The position numbers were made by a program, and so were the translations under genes. A stretch of DNA of 64,000 nt from Pseudomonas reactans (GTDB lineage Bacteria > Pseudomonadota > Gammaproteobacteria > Pseudomonadales > Pseudomonadaceae), in NCBI RefSeq assembly GCF_013385825.1, contig NZ_JACAPG010000020.1, positions 147,754 to 211,753 of the forward strand, given 5' to 3'. This document shows positions 51,340-60,758 of this stretch, piece by piece. Under the pieces are notes generated by a model that had not been told where the DNA came from, made no database searches, and worked only from the letters and a program-made list of their open reading frames with translations. Numbering within the stretch: position 1 is the first letter of the stretch; every line of letters begins with the position of its first letter.

Positions 51340-52203
51340 TCAGCGTTTTTGTGTCAGGGCGCGACGCTCGAACTCGACGATGCGCTGACGGTAATGCTCG
51401 ATGGTCTGGGCAGTCAGGACGCTGCGTTGGTCGTCCTTGAGTTCACCGTTCAGTTCCTGGGACAGCTTGCGGGCTGCGGCGACCATCACGTCGAACGCCT
51501 GTTTCGGGTGACGCGGGCCTGGCAGGCCAAGGAAGAAGCTCACCGCCGGGGTGCTGAACAGGTCGATATCGTCCAGATCGAAGGTGCCCGGCTTGACCGC
51601 GTTGGCCATGGAGAACAGCACTTCGCCGTTACCGGCCATGCTTTCATGGCGGTGGAAGATATCCATCTCGCCGAAACGCAGGCCGCTTTCCAGAATATTT
51701 TGCAACAAAGCCGGGCCCTTGAAGCCGGCTGCATCGCGGCAGATCACGCTGATCACCAGCACTTCTTCGGCGGCAGGCTGGTCGTTCACGGATTGGCGCG
51801 GGGCATTCTTGCCAGCGTTTTCATCCGGGAAATCATCGTCGCGGCTGCTGAAGCTCGGGCCGTCATCGACGTCCAGGTCCAGGTCGGCCTGGCGCGACTC
51901 TGCCACCACCGGCGCGGCGCGCTTGCCACGTTTGGAAGACGGCTCGCGGGCTTCACGCACCGGCGCGCTCATCGACGGCAAGTCGTGCTCGTCCAGTTGC
52001 GGTTCTTTATGGGTATCCAGCACACGGGGCGGCCCCAGCAGCTCGGCGGCGCCGTCGTCGTCAGGCAAGTTGGACAGGTTGCGGTCCAGACGGAATTTAA
52101 GCTTGCCCTTGCCACCGCGCATGCGGCGCCAGCCATCAAAAAGAATACCGGCAATGACAATAATGCCGATGACGATCAGCCACTCGCGCAGACCGATTTC
52201 CAT
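51340..52203 (-). CDS. zipA: Cell division protein ZipA
   Basis: Bitopic inner-membrane protein of 287 residues that tethers FtsZ. The N-terminal anchor is MEIGLREWLIVIGIIVIAG, followed directly by FDGWRRMRGGKGKLKFRLD, the usual basic patch. A charged, Pro-rich linker (about 45-145) leads to the FtsZ-binding domain (VLVISVICRDAAGFKGPALL, PGTFDLDDIDLFSTPAVSFF). ATG 52203 places the anchor at the extreme N-terminus as in the family. Between smc and ligA, its conserved place. Confidence 0.93.
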   Translation of the reverse strand: MEIGLREWLIVIGIIVIAGILFDGWRRMRGGKGKLKFRLDRNLSNLPDDDGAAELLGPPRVLDTHKEPQLDEHDLPSMSAPVREAREPSSKRGKRAAPVVAESRQADLDLDVDDGPSFSSRDDDFPDENAGKNAPRQSVNDQPAAEEVLVISVICRDAAGFKGPALLQNILESGLRFGEMDIFHRHESMAGNGEVLFSMANAVKPGTFDLDDIDLFSTPAVSFFLGLPGPRHPKQAFDVMVAAARKLSQELNGELKDDQRSVLTAQTIEHYRQRIVEFERRALTQKR

Positions 52204-52462
52204 GTAATCCCGTGCCTCTAATAAAAAATGCTGAAAAATAAGGGGTTTAGCAACGTGCAAACCGCTTTAAAACGTGGCGCCAACTCTATGTTCTGACTGA
52301 CGTTTTGCCCACGCATACGAAAATTTGACATTAAACTAGCACGACCAAAGATAACTTTACACCGTCTGTCAAAATGCCTTGAACAAATATGTCCATTTGC
52401 CACTTTCGCCAGACCGGTAAAGCGTCTTACCGCGCGCTATAAAAATTCTGTCCCGGCATGGA

Positions 52463-55400
52463 TCAAGACTCCACCATCGCCATCGCTTCTTCCACATCCA
52501 CCGCGACCAAACGCGAACAGCCCGGTTCGTGCATCGTCACACCCATCAATTGATCCGCCATCTCCATGGCGATCTTGTTGTGGGTGATATAGATGAACTG
52601 CACAGTCTGGGACATCTCTTTAACCAACCGTGCGTACCGTCCAACGTTAGCGTCATCCAGCGGGGCGTCAACTTCGTCGAGCATGCAGAACGGCGCCGGG
52701 TTCAACTTGAAGATGGCAAATACCAGGGCCAATGCGGTCAGGGCTTTTTCGCCGCCGGACAACAAATGGATGGTGCTGTTCTTCTTGCCCGGAGGCCGCG
52801 CCATGATCGTCACCCCTGTATCGAGTAGATCTTCGCCCGTCAGTTCCAAGTAAGCGCTGCCACCGCCGAAAACTTTTGGGAATAAGGCCTGTAAACCGCC
52901 ATTAATCTGATCAAAGGTATCTTTGAAGCGGTTACGGGTTTCCTTGTCGATCTTGCGGATCACGTTTTCCAGGGTGTCCAGGGCCTCGACCAGGTCGGCG
53001 TCCTGGGCATCCAGATAACGTTTACGCTCGGACTGTTGCTGATACTCGTCGATGGCCGCCAAGTTGATCGCGCCGAGGCGTTGAATACGCGCAGCAATCC
53101 GCTCAAGTTCTTCTTCGGCTTCTTTCTCGTTGGCCTGGGCGGTCAGGGTATTGAGCACGCCGTGCAAGTCGTAGCCGTCTTCCAGCAACTGGTCTTGCAG
53201 GGTCTTGCGGCGTACGGTCAGGGCTTGCCATTCCATGCGCTGTTGTTCGAGCTGGCCACGGATCAACTGGGATTGCTGCTCGGCCTGGGTCCGACGTTTT
53301 TCGGCGTCGCGCAGTTCGCGGTCGGCGTCTTCCAGGGCGATCTGCGCGGTCTTGAGTTCCTCGTCGACGGTCATGCGCTTGTCGAGTAACTCTTCGAGCT
53401 TGAGGCGCAACTCTTCCAGCGGCGCTTCGCCCTCTTCCAGGTTGAGGCTCAGTTGTTCGCGCTTTTCGGTGAGGCGCTCGGACTGCATCTCCAGGCGTTC
53501 AAGGGCCTGGGCCGTGGACGCGTGCTGGGCCTTGAGCGAACCCAGGCGCACCGCCAATTGGTGGGCATGGTCCTTGTGCTGACGAGCCTCCTGGCGCACG
53601 CGGTCGAGGCGTTCGCGCAGGCTGTCGCGCTGGGCCAGCAGCAGTTCGCGCTGCTCGGTGTCCAACGCCATGCTGTCGAGGGCTTCTTGCAACTGCAGGC
53701 GGGCTTCGCCGATCTGTTCGTGTTCCAGAGCGCGCTGTTCGCCCATCTCGGCGACTTCTTCGTCGAGGCGGGTGCGGCGCAGGGTCAGTTGCTCGACCTT
53801 GGCTTTGCTCGCGGAGAGTTGGGCTTTCAATTCACCTTGCTGGCGCGCTTCGTCCTGCAACAGGCGGCGCAGGTGTTCGCGGCCGGTCTCTTGCTGGCGC
53901 TGAGTGGCGCGCAGGGTTTGCAGTTCGGTTTCCAGGCTTTCCAGGGTGGCTTCGCGCTCTTCGCGTTCGGCGATCAGGTTGACGATTTCCTGGCCACGGG
54001 CCAATACGCCACTTTCGGCTTCACTGGCGCGACGTACGCGCAGGAAGTGGCGGCCGACCCAGTAGCCGTCGCGGCTGATCAGGCTTTCACCGGCCGCAAG
54101 TTGGCCGCGTTGGGCCAGAGCCTGCTCAAGGGATTCAACCGGCTTGACCTGGCCCAGCCACGGCGACAGATCAATCGCCGCTTCAACCTTGTCCAGCAAA
54201 CTGCCCGGCACCCGCGTGCCGTCGGCGGCCGGGCTGAGCAGACGCAAATCGCCTTGGGCAAAACCGGCCAGATCGAAACCGCCAAAATCATCCACCAGCA
54301 CGGCTTGAAGGTCGGCACCGAGGACCGTTTCAACCGCCAACTCCCAACCTGCCTCCACTTTCAAGCCTTCGGCCAATCGCGGGCGCTCGGCCAGATGCTG
54401 ATCACGCAGCCATTCCGCCGTACCGGTGCCCGGATCCAACGCGGCTTGTTGCAAAGCTTCCAGGGAAGCAAGCCGACCATTGAGCCGCTGCAAATCACCC
54501 TGGGCCTGCTGCTGCGCCTGGGTCGCCTGTTGCAGCTGCTGACGCAATTGCTCCAGGCGCTCCACTTGTTGCTCTTCACTGGCTTCCAGCTCTTCCAGCG
54601 TCATTTCGCTTTCGGCCAGTTGCTCGCTCAGCTCCATGATCGCCGCGTCTTCCGGGTCGGCGGCGAGCAACACGCGCTCTTCCTGCAGACGACGCTGGCG
54701 CTCGGCCAAGCGCTCCATACTGGTTTCCAACTGCTGGATGCGCGACTGCTGCACCTCGGCCTGGCGGCGTGGCTCGGCGGATTGCAGGTTGAAGGTGTCC
54801 CACTGCTCCTGCCAGCCGTGCATGGTGGTTTCGGACTCTTCCAGGGCGGCGGCGGCTTCTTCGGCGGCGGCGCTGGTGATTTCCTGCTCCGGGGTGAGCA
54901 TGTCCAGCTCTTCGCCGAGGGTCAGCAGCAAGGTGCGGTCGTGGCCCAGGTGCGATTCGGTCTCCAGGCGTGCGCGTTCGGCTTCCTTCAAGTCATCCTG
55001 TAATTGGCGCAGGCGCTGCTGGCCGTGCTGGATGCTCTGCTCGACGCGGGCAATGTCGCCGCCCACCGAATAGAAGCGGCCCTGCACCAGATTGAAGCGT
55101 TCGGACAGGTCATGGTGACCGTCACGCAGGCGCTCGATGCTGGCGTCGGCGTTGCGCTGCTCGGCTACCAGGGCCTCAAAGCTAATTTCCTGGGTGCCGA
55201 TGATCGCTTCGCGCTGGCCGACCTGATCATTCAGCGCCTGCCAGCGCAGGGCCGAGAGTTGCGCCTTGAGCTGGCGTTCTTCGCCCTTGTATTCCTGATA
55301 CTTCTCGGCGGCCTGGGCCTGGCGGTGCAGGCGCTCCAGCTGACGCTCCAGCTCTTCGCGCAGGTCAGTCAGGCGGGCGAGGTTCTCGTGGGTGCGGCGA

Positions 55401-55951
55401 ATGCGGTTTTCGGTCTCGCGGCGGCGCTCCTTGTACTTGGAGATGCCGGCCGCTTCCTCGATGAAGTTACGCAGGTCTTCGGGCTTGGCTTCGATCAGCT
55501 TGGAGATCATGCCCTGCTCAATGATCGAGTAGCTGCGCGGGCCCAGGCCGGTGCCGAGGAAGATATCGGTGATGTCCCGACGGCGACACTTGGTGCCGTT
55601 GAGGAAATAGCTGTTCTGGCTGTCGCGGGTCACTTTGCGGCGAATGGAGATTTCGGCGTAGGCCGCGTACTCGCCGATCAAGGTGCCGTCGGAGTTATCG
55701 AACACCAGTTCGATGCTGGCCTGGCTCACCGGCTTGCGGCTGGTGGAGCCGTTGAAGATGACGTCGGTCATCGACTCGCCACGCAGGTTCTTGGCCGAGC
55801 TCTCGCCCATCACCCAACGGACGGCGTCGATGATGTTCGACTTGCCGCAACCATTGGGCCCGACCACTGCCGCCATGTTACTGGGGAAGTTCACCGTGGT
55901 CGGGTCGACGAAGGATTTGAACCCCGCCAGCTTGATGCACTTGAGCCGCAC
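52463..55951 (-). CDS. smc: Chromosome segregation ATPase SMC
   Basis: Condensin protein of 1162 residues that folds into a long antiparallel coiled coil with an ABC head and hinge. The N-terminal head has Walker A GPNGCGKSN (about 31-39). Two long coiled coils (about 170-500 and 670-1000) flank the hinge (about 510-660). The C-terminal head has signature LLSGGEKALTALAL and Walker B FCMLDEVDAPLDDANVGRY. Start is GTG 55951, giving the family start MRLKCIKLAGFKSFVDP two bases after the GntR stop; a longer frame would overlap that gene. Confidence 0.96.
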   Translation of the reverse strand: MRLKCIKLAGFKSFVDPTTVNFPSNMAAVVGPNGCGKSNIIDAVRWVMGESSAKNLRGESMTDVIFNGSTSRKPVSQASIELVFDNSDGTLIGEYAAYAEISIRRKVTRDSQNSYFLNGTKCRRRDITDIFLGTGLGPRSYSIIEQGMISKLIEAKPEDLRNFIEEAAGISKYKERRRETENRIRRTHENLARLTDLREELERQLERLHRQAQAAEKYQEYKGEERQLKAQLSALRWQALNDQVGQREAIIGTQEISFEALVAEQRNADASIERLRDGHHDLSERFNLVQGRFYSVGGDIARVEQSIQHGQQRLRQLQDDLKEAERARLETESHLGHDRTLLLTLGEELDMLTPEQEITSAAAEEAAAALEESETTMHGWQEQWDTFNLQSAEPRRQAEVQQSRIQQLETSMERLAERQRRLQEERVLLAADPEDAAIMELSEQLAESEMTLEELEASEEQQVERLEQLRQQLQQATQAQQQAQGDLQRLNGRLASLEALQQAALDPGTGTAEWLRDQHLAERPRLAEGLKVEAGWELAVETVLGADLQAVLVDDFGGFDLAGFAQGDLRLLSPAADGTRVPGSLLDKVEAAIDLSPWLGQVKPVESLEQALAQRGQLAAGESLISRDGYWVGRHFLRVRRASEAESGVLARGQEIVNLIAEREEREATLESLETELQTLRATQRQQETGREHLRRLLQDEARQQGELKAQLSASKAKVEQLTLRRTRLDEEVAEMGEQRALEHEQIGEARLQLQEALDSMALDTEQRELLLAQRDSLRERLDRVRQEARQHKDHAHQLAVRLGSLKAQHASTAQALERLEMQSERLTEKREQLSLNLEEGEAPLEELRLKLEELLDKRMTVDEELKTAQIALEDADRELRDAEKRRTQAEQQSQLIRGQLEQQRMEWQALTVRRKTLQDQLLEDGYDLHGVLNTLTAQANEKEAEEELERIAARIQRLGAINLAAIDEYQQQSERKRYLDAQDADLVEALDTLENVIRKIDKETRNRFKDTFDQINGGLQALFPKVFGGGSAYLELTGEDLLDTGVTIMARPPGKKNSTIHLLSGGEKALTALALVFAIFKLNPAPFCMLDEVDAPLDDANVGRYARLVKEMSQTVQFIYITHNKIAMEMADQLMGVTMHEPGCSRLVAVDVEEAMAMVES

Positions 55952-55953
55952 GT

Positions 55954-56613
55954 TTAGGCGTCCGCCAACGCAGCGATGACCAGCGAGCAACTGCGCTCGC
56001 CGTAGGCCGACAGCACTTGGCGGATCTGCGGCAGGTCACGGGCCAGTACGGCGGCGAGCAGTTGCTCGAACAGCGCCAGGTACTCGCTCATGGACGCCTT
56101 GCGTTGATCCAGCGCCAGGTAATAGGCGCGGTTCATCGCCGGCTGCAGGTTCTCGACGGTTTCCTGCAGATACGGGTTGTTGGCGAAGGGGTACGCGGCG
56201 CGCATCACATTGAAGCTTTCTTCGACGAAGGCGCGGATGTCCTGGCGCTCGAAGCTGGCGATCAGGCGCTGCTGGATCTGCACGAACGGCGCCATGTCGG
56301 CCTGGGTCTGCCAGCCTTGGGCAACCGCGTTGCCGAGCAGGATGTACAGCTCGCCCATCAAGGTGCACAGGCTCTGCACCTTGTGCGCCGTGAGTTCGGT
56401 GACGTGGGCGCCACGGCGCGGCAGGATCGCGATCAAGTGACGGCGTTCGAGGATCAGCAAGGCTTCGCGCACGGAACCACGGCTGACATTGAGTGCCAGC
56501 GTGACCTTTTGCTCCTGGATCCGCTCCCCAGGCTTGAGATCGCCGCGAATGATGCGTTCGGCGAGGTGGTGAGCAATTTGCTCGGCGAGACTGTCCGGCG
56601 CCTTGAACGTCAT
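55954..56613 (-). CDS. GntR/FadR-subfamily transcriptional regulator
   Basis: Regulator of 219 residues. The winged helix has LAEQIAHHLAERIIRGDLKP, ERIQEQKVTLALNVSRGSVR and EALLILERRHLIAILPRRGA (about 8-67). An all-helical FCD effector domain follows. The gene diverges from xdhA across 280 bases with a twin palindrome, so it is the first candidate for purine-catabolism control. Its stop is two bases before smc. ATG 56613. A similar GntR gene holds this position in P. aeruginosa. Confidence 0.85.
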   Translation of the reverse strand: MTFKAPDSLAEQIAHHLAERIIRGDLKPGERIQEQKVTLALNVSRGSVREALLILERRHLIAILPRRGAHVTELTAHKVQSLCTLMGELYILLGNAVAQGWQTQADMAPFVQIQQRLIASFERQDIRAFVEESFNVMRAAYPFANNPYLQETVENLQPAMNRAYYLALDQRKASMSEYLALFEQLLAAVLARDLPQIRQVLSAYGERSCSLVIAALADA

Positions 56614-56797
56614 GTTTTCCCTTCAAAATCTTCTATCGGTACAAGCGCGGCAGTGTAGCGCATTGGCTGGCTGATGGCGCTACGCCCACCTTTCAGAATT
56701 TGGCACGGAATAAGCAATGATGAACACCCACAAGCCCCCAAAAACGCCGGTTCCAGAAGACTGGACCATAATTGAAAGTGTTGCGACTGCATTTTCT

Positions 56798-56834
56798 TGA
56801 CCTTCTGGTCAGAAAATCGTTGACCGAAAAGTCA
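56798..56834 (+). promoter_or_regulatory. Twin palindromic operators upstream of xdhA
   Basis: TGACC-TTCT-GGTCA (56798-56811) is a perfect palindrome; TGACC-GAAA-AGTCA (56821-56834) is a near copy. Their spacing is 23 bases, about two helical turns, so dimers would bind on one face. The second overlaps the -35 of the xdhA promoter, suggesting repression. The divergent GntR protein is the likely binder; not proven. Confidence 0.55.
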
Positions 56835-56848
56835 GACATGACTAGATT
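56820..56848 (+). promoter_or_regulatory. Predicted xdhA promoter
   Basis: TTGACC (56820-56825), 17 bases, TAGATT (56843-56848): a good sigma-70 match. The start would be near 56855, 39 bases before the GTG of xdhA. Confidence 0.6.
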
Positions 56849-56893
56849 CGGCGCAAAGCGGTTAACAACAATAATGAGTCTGCGAGGCCTTCC

Positions 56894-58342
56894 GTGATCC
56901 AGTTTTTACTTAACCAGGAACTCCGTAGCGAGCACGCCCTGGACCCCAACCTGACGGTGCTCAACTATCTGCGTGAGCATTTGGGCAAATCCGGCACCAA
57001 GGAAGGCTGCGCCAGCGGCGATTGCGGTGCCTGCACCGTGGTGGTCGGTGAGTTGCATACGGATGCTCAAGGCGCCGAGCAGATCCGTTATCGCAGCCTC
57101 AATTCGTGCCTGACCTTTGTGTCGTCGTTGCACGGCAAGCAACTGATCAGCGTTGAAGACCTCAAGCACCAAGGCCAACTGCACAGCGTCCAGCAAGCCA
57201 TGGTCGAGTGCCACGGCTCGCAATGCGGCTTTTGCACCCCCGGTTTCGTGATGTCGTTGTTCGCCCTGCAAAAGAACAGCGACGCGCCCGACAGCCAAAA
57301 AGCCCACGAAGCCCTGGCCGGCAACCTGTGCCGCTGCACCGGGTATCGCCCGATCCTTGCGGCCGCCGAACAGGCCTGCTGCAACAAACCCCAGGATCAG
57401 TTCGACAGCCGGCAGGCCGAGACCATTGCCCGCCTCAAAGCCATCGCGCCGACGCAAACCGGTGAACTCAACAGCGGCGACAAGCGCTGCCTGGTGCCGC
57501 TGACCGTCGCCGACCTGGCCGACCTTTATGACGCCTACCCGCAAGCCCGCTTGTTGGCGGGCGGCACCGACCTGGCGCTGGAAGTCACCCAGTTCCACCG
57601 CACGCTGCCGGTGATGATCTACGTCGGCAACATCGAAGAAATGAAGCGCATCGACGACTTCGACGACCGCCTGGAAATCGGCGCCGCCACCGCCCTCTCG
57701 GACTGCTACACCGTACTGCACCATGAGTACCCGGACTTCGGCGAGCTGCTGCACCGCTTCGCCTCCTTGCAGATCCGCAACCAAGGCACACTGGGCGGCA
57801 ACATCGGCAACGCCTCGCCAATCGGTGATTCGCCGCCACTGCTGATCGCCTTGGGCGCGCAGATCGTCTTGTGCAAAGGCGAAACCCGCCGCACCTTGGC
57901 GCTGGAAGATTACTTCATCGACTACCGCGTCACCGCGCGCCAGGACAGCGAGTTCATCGAGAAGATCATCGTGCCGAAAGGCCACACGCTGTTCCGCGCC
58001 TACAAAGTCTCCAAGCGCCTGGACGATGATATTTCCGCCGTCTGCGCCGCGTTCAACCTGAAGATCGAAAACGGTGTGATCAACGAGGCCCGCGTCGCGT
58101 TCGGCGGCATGGCTGCCACGCCAAAACGCGCCAAGAGCTGCGAAGCCGCGTTGGTTGGCGCCACCTGGAACTCCGCCACTGTCGAGAAAGCCTGCGCCGC
58201 CCTGGCCCAAGACTTCACCCCGCTGTCGGACTTCCGCGCCAGCAAGGAATACCGCCTGCTCAGCGCGCAGAATTTGCTGCGCAAATACTTCATCGAGCTG
58301 CAAACGCCGCACATCGAGACTCGGGTGACCGCTTATGTCTAA
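56894..58342 (+). CDS. xdhA: Xanthine dehydrogenase small subunit (Fe-S/FAD)
   Basis: Subunit of 482 residues carrying two [2Fe-2S] clusters and FAD. The plant-type cluster cysteines are Cys39, Cys44 and Cys47 (GCASGDCGACTVV); the second set is in CGFCTPGFVMSLF and CRCTGYRPIL. The FAD domain has LLAGGTDLALEVTQ and GTLGGNIGNASPIGDSPP. With XdhB it oxidises hypoxanthine and xanthine to urate and passes electrons to NAD. Start GTG 56894 has GCGAGG 6 bases upstream. Overlaps xdhB by 8 bases. Confidence 0.95.
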   Translation: MIQFLLNQELRSEHALDPNLTVLNYLREHLGKSGTKEGCASGDCGACTVVVGELHTDAQGAEQIRYRSLNSCLTFVSSLHGKQLISVEDLKHQGQLHSVQQAMVECHGSQCGFCTPGFVMSLFALQKNSDAPDSQKAHEALAGNLCRCTGYRPILAAAEQACCNKPQDQFDSRQAETIARLKAIAPTQTGELNSGDKRCLVPLTVADLADLYDAYPQARLLAGGTDLALEVTQFHRTLPVMIYVGNIEEMKRIDDFDDRLEIGAATALSDCYTVLHHEYPDFGELLHRFASLQIRNQGTLGGNIGNASPIGDSPPLLIALGAQIVLCKGETRRTLALEDYFIDYRVTARQDSEFIEKIIVPKGHTLFRAYKVSKRLDDDISAVCAAFNLKIENGVINEARVAFGGMAATPKRAKSCEAALVGATWNSATVEKACAALAQDFTPLSDFRASKEYRLLSAQNLLRKYFIELQTPHIETRVTAYV

Positions 58343-60737
58343 CCATCACGCCGTCGTTAAAACCCAGGCCGAACTCGCCGAGCTGTTCGCCCAGGACCTG
58401 ACCTCCGGGGTCGGTCGCAGCGTCAAGCATGACAGCGCCGCCAAGCACGTGTCCGGTGAAGCGCAGTACATCGATGATCGCCTGGAATTCCCTAACCAGC
58501 TGCATCTGTATGCGCGCATGTCCGACCGCGCCCACGCCCGCATCATCAGCATCGACACCGCGCCCTGCTATGCCTTTGAAGGTGTGCGCATTGTCATCAC
58601 CTACGAAGACGTGCCGGGCCTGAAGGACATCGGCCCATTGATGCCGGGCGATCCATTGCTGGCGATCGACACCGTGCAGTTCGTGGGCCAGGTCGTGCTC
58701 GCCGTGGCTGCGCGCGATCTGGAGACCGCGCGTAAGGCGGCGATGGCGGCGGTGATCGAATATGAAGACCTGGAGCCTGTGCTGGACGTGGTCGAGGCCT
58801 TCCGAAACAAACACTTCGTGCTCGACAGCCACACCCATCAGCGTGGTGATTCAGTCGGCGCCTTGGCTACGGCGAAAAACCGTATCCAAGGCACCCTGCA
58901 CATCGGCGGCCAGGAACACTTCTACCTGGAAACCCAGATTTCCTCGGTAATGCCCACCGAAGACGGCGGCATGATCGTCTACTGCTCCACGCAAAACCCC
59001 ACCGAAGTGCAGAAGCTGGTGGCCGAAGTGCTGGACGTGTCGATGAACAAGATCGTCGTGGACATGCGCCGCATGGGCGGCGGTTTCGGCGGCAAGGAAA
59101 CCCAGGCCGCAAGCCCCGCATGCCTGTGCGCGGTGGTTGCACGCCTCACCGGTCAGCCGACCAAGATGCGCCTGCCGCGCGTCGAAGACATGTTGATGAC
59201 CGGCAAGCGTCACCCCTTCTATATCGAATACGACGTGGGCTTCGACGACACGGGGCGCCTGCACGGCATCAACCTGGAATTGGCGGGTAACTGCGGCTGT
59301 TCGCCGGACCTGTCCAACTCGATTGTCGACCGTGCGATGTTCCACTCCGACAACTCGTATTACCTGGGCGACGCCACGGTCAACGGCCATCGCTGCAAGA
59401 CCAACACCGCCTCCAATACCGCTTATCGCGGTTTCGGCGGGCCACAAGGCATGGTCGCCATCGAGGAAGTGATGGACGCCATCGCCCGCCACCTGGCCCT
59501 CGATCCGCTGGCGGTGCGCAAGGTCAATTACTACGGCAAGACCGAGCGCAACGTCACCCACTACTACCAGACCGTCGAGCACAACATGCTCGAAGAGATG
59601 ACCGCCGAGCTTGAAGCCAGCAGCCAATACGCCGAGCGCCGCGAAGCGATCCGCCTGTACAACGCCCACAGCCCGATCCTGAAAAAAGGCCTGGCGCTGA
59701 CCCCGGTGAAATTCGGCATTTCGTTTACCGCCAGCTTCCTCAACCAGGCCGGTGCGCTGATCCATATCTACACCGATGGCAGCATCCACCTGAACCATGG
59801 CGGCACCGAGATGGGCCAGGGTTTGAACACCAAGGTCGCGCAGGTAGTGGCCGAAGTGTTCCAAGTGGACATCGACCGTGTACAGATCACCGCTACCAAC
59901 ACTGACAAGGTGCCCAACACCTCGCCAACGGCGGCCTCCAGCGGTGCCGACCTGAACGGCAAGGCCGCGCAAAACGCCGCCGAAACCATCAAGCAACGCC
60001 TGGTGGAATTCGCCGCACGCAAATACGACGTGAGCGAAGCGGATGTGGAATTCCACAACGGCCATGTGCGCGTGCGTGACCAGATCCTCACCTTCGAGGC
60101 GCTGATCCAACAGGCGTATTTCGCCCAGGTTTCGCTCTCCAGTACCGGCTTCTACAAGACCCCGAAAATCTTCTATGACCGCAGCCAGTCGCGCGGTCGG
60201 CCGTTCTACTACTTCGCGTTCGGTGCGGCCTGTTGCGAAGTGATCGTCGACACCCTGACCGGCGAATACAAGATGCTGCGCACCGACATCCTCCACGACG
60301 TCGGCGCCTCGCTGAACCCGGCCATCGACATTGGCCAGGTCGAAGGCGGGTTCATCCAGGGCATGGGTTGGCTGACCATGGAAGAACTGGTGTGGAACAA
60401 CAAAGGCAAGCTGATGACCAATGGCCCGGCCAGCTACAAGATCCCGGCCGTGGCCGACATGCCGCTGGACCTGCGGGTGAAGCTGGTGGAAAACCGCAAG
60501 AACCCGGAAGACACGGTGTTCCATTCCAAGGCGGTGGGCGAGCCTCCGTTCATGCTCGGCATTGCGTCGTGGTGCGCGATCAAGGACGCGGTAGCGAGCC
60601 TGGGTGACTATCGCCATCAACCCAAGATCGATGCGCCAGCCACGCCGGAACGGGTGTTGTGGGGCTGCGAACAAATGCGGCAGTTGCAAACAACCCCACC
60701 CCCTGTAGGAGCTGGCTTGCCAGCGATGACGGCCTGA
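58335..60737 (+). CDS. xdhB: Xanthine dehydrogenase large subunit (molybdopterin)
   Basis: Catalytic subunit of 800 residues with the molybdenum cofactor. GRSVKHDSAAKHVSGEAQYI begins the protein; RRMGGGFGGKETQA and NTAYRGFGGPQGM are cofactor-binding loops; the catalytic glutamate is about residue 736 in KAVGEPPFMLG. Cofactor insertion needs XdhC, encoded next. The final residues (PPPVGAGLPAMTA) are coded by a REP element that begins at 60705, so the natural stop was replaced by one inside the repeat. ATG 58335. Confidence 0.95.
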   Translation: MSNHHAVVKTQAELAELFAQDLTSGVGRSVKHDSAAKHVSGEAQYIDDRLEFPNQLHLYARMSDRAHARIISIDTAPCYAFEGVRIVITYEDVPGLKDIGPLMPGDPLLAIDTVQFVGQVVLAVAARDLETARKAAMAAVIEYEDLEPVLDVVEAFRNKHFVLDSHTHQRGDSVGALATAKNRIQGTLHIGGQEHFYLETQISSVMPTEDGGMIVYCSTQNPTEVQKLVAEVLDVSMNKIVVDMRRMGGGFGGKETQAASPACLCAVVARLTGQPTKMRLPRVEDMLMTGKRHPFYIEYDVGFDDTGRLHGINLELAGNCGCSPDLSNSIVDRAMFHSDNSYYLGDATVNGHRCKTNTASNTAYRGFGGPQGMVAIEEVMDAIARHLALDPLAVRKVNYYGKTERNVTHYYQTVEHNMLEEMTAELEASSQYAERREAIRLYNAHSPILKKGLALTPVKFGISFTASFLNQAGALIHIYTDGSIHLNHGGTEMGQGLNTKVAQVVAEVFQVDIDRVQITATNTDKVPNTSPTAASSGADLNGKAAQNAAETIKQRLVEFAARKYDVSEADVEFHNGHVRVRDQILTFEALIQQAYFAQVSLSSTGFYKTPKIFYDRSQSRGRPFYYFAFGAACCEVIVDTLTGEYKMLRTDILHDVGASLNPAIDIGQVEGGFIQGMGWLTMEELVWNNKGKLMTNGPASYKIPAVADMPLDLRVKLVENRKNPEDTVFHSKAVGEPPFMLGIASWCAIKDAVASLGDYRHQPKIDAPATPERVLWGCEQMRQLQTTPPPVGAGLPAMTA
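60705..60728 (+). repeat. Single REP element inside the 3' end of xdhB
   Basis: GTAGGAGCTGGCTTGCCAGC followed by GATG is a half (single-arm) REP of the GGAGC(T/C)GGC subtype. It is read through as codons and is followed by the xdhB stop within 10 bases. Confidence 0.85.
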
Positions 60738-60758
60738 CAGACACCACAAGAGGTGACT

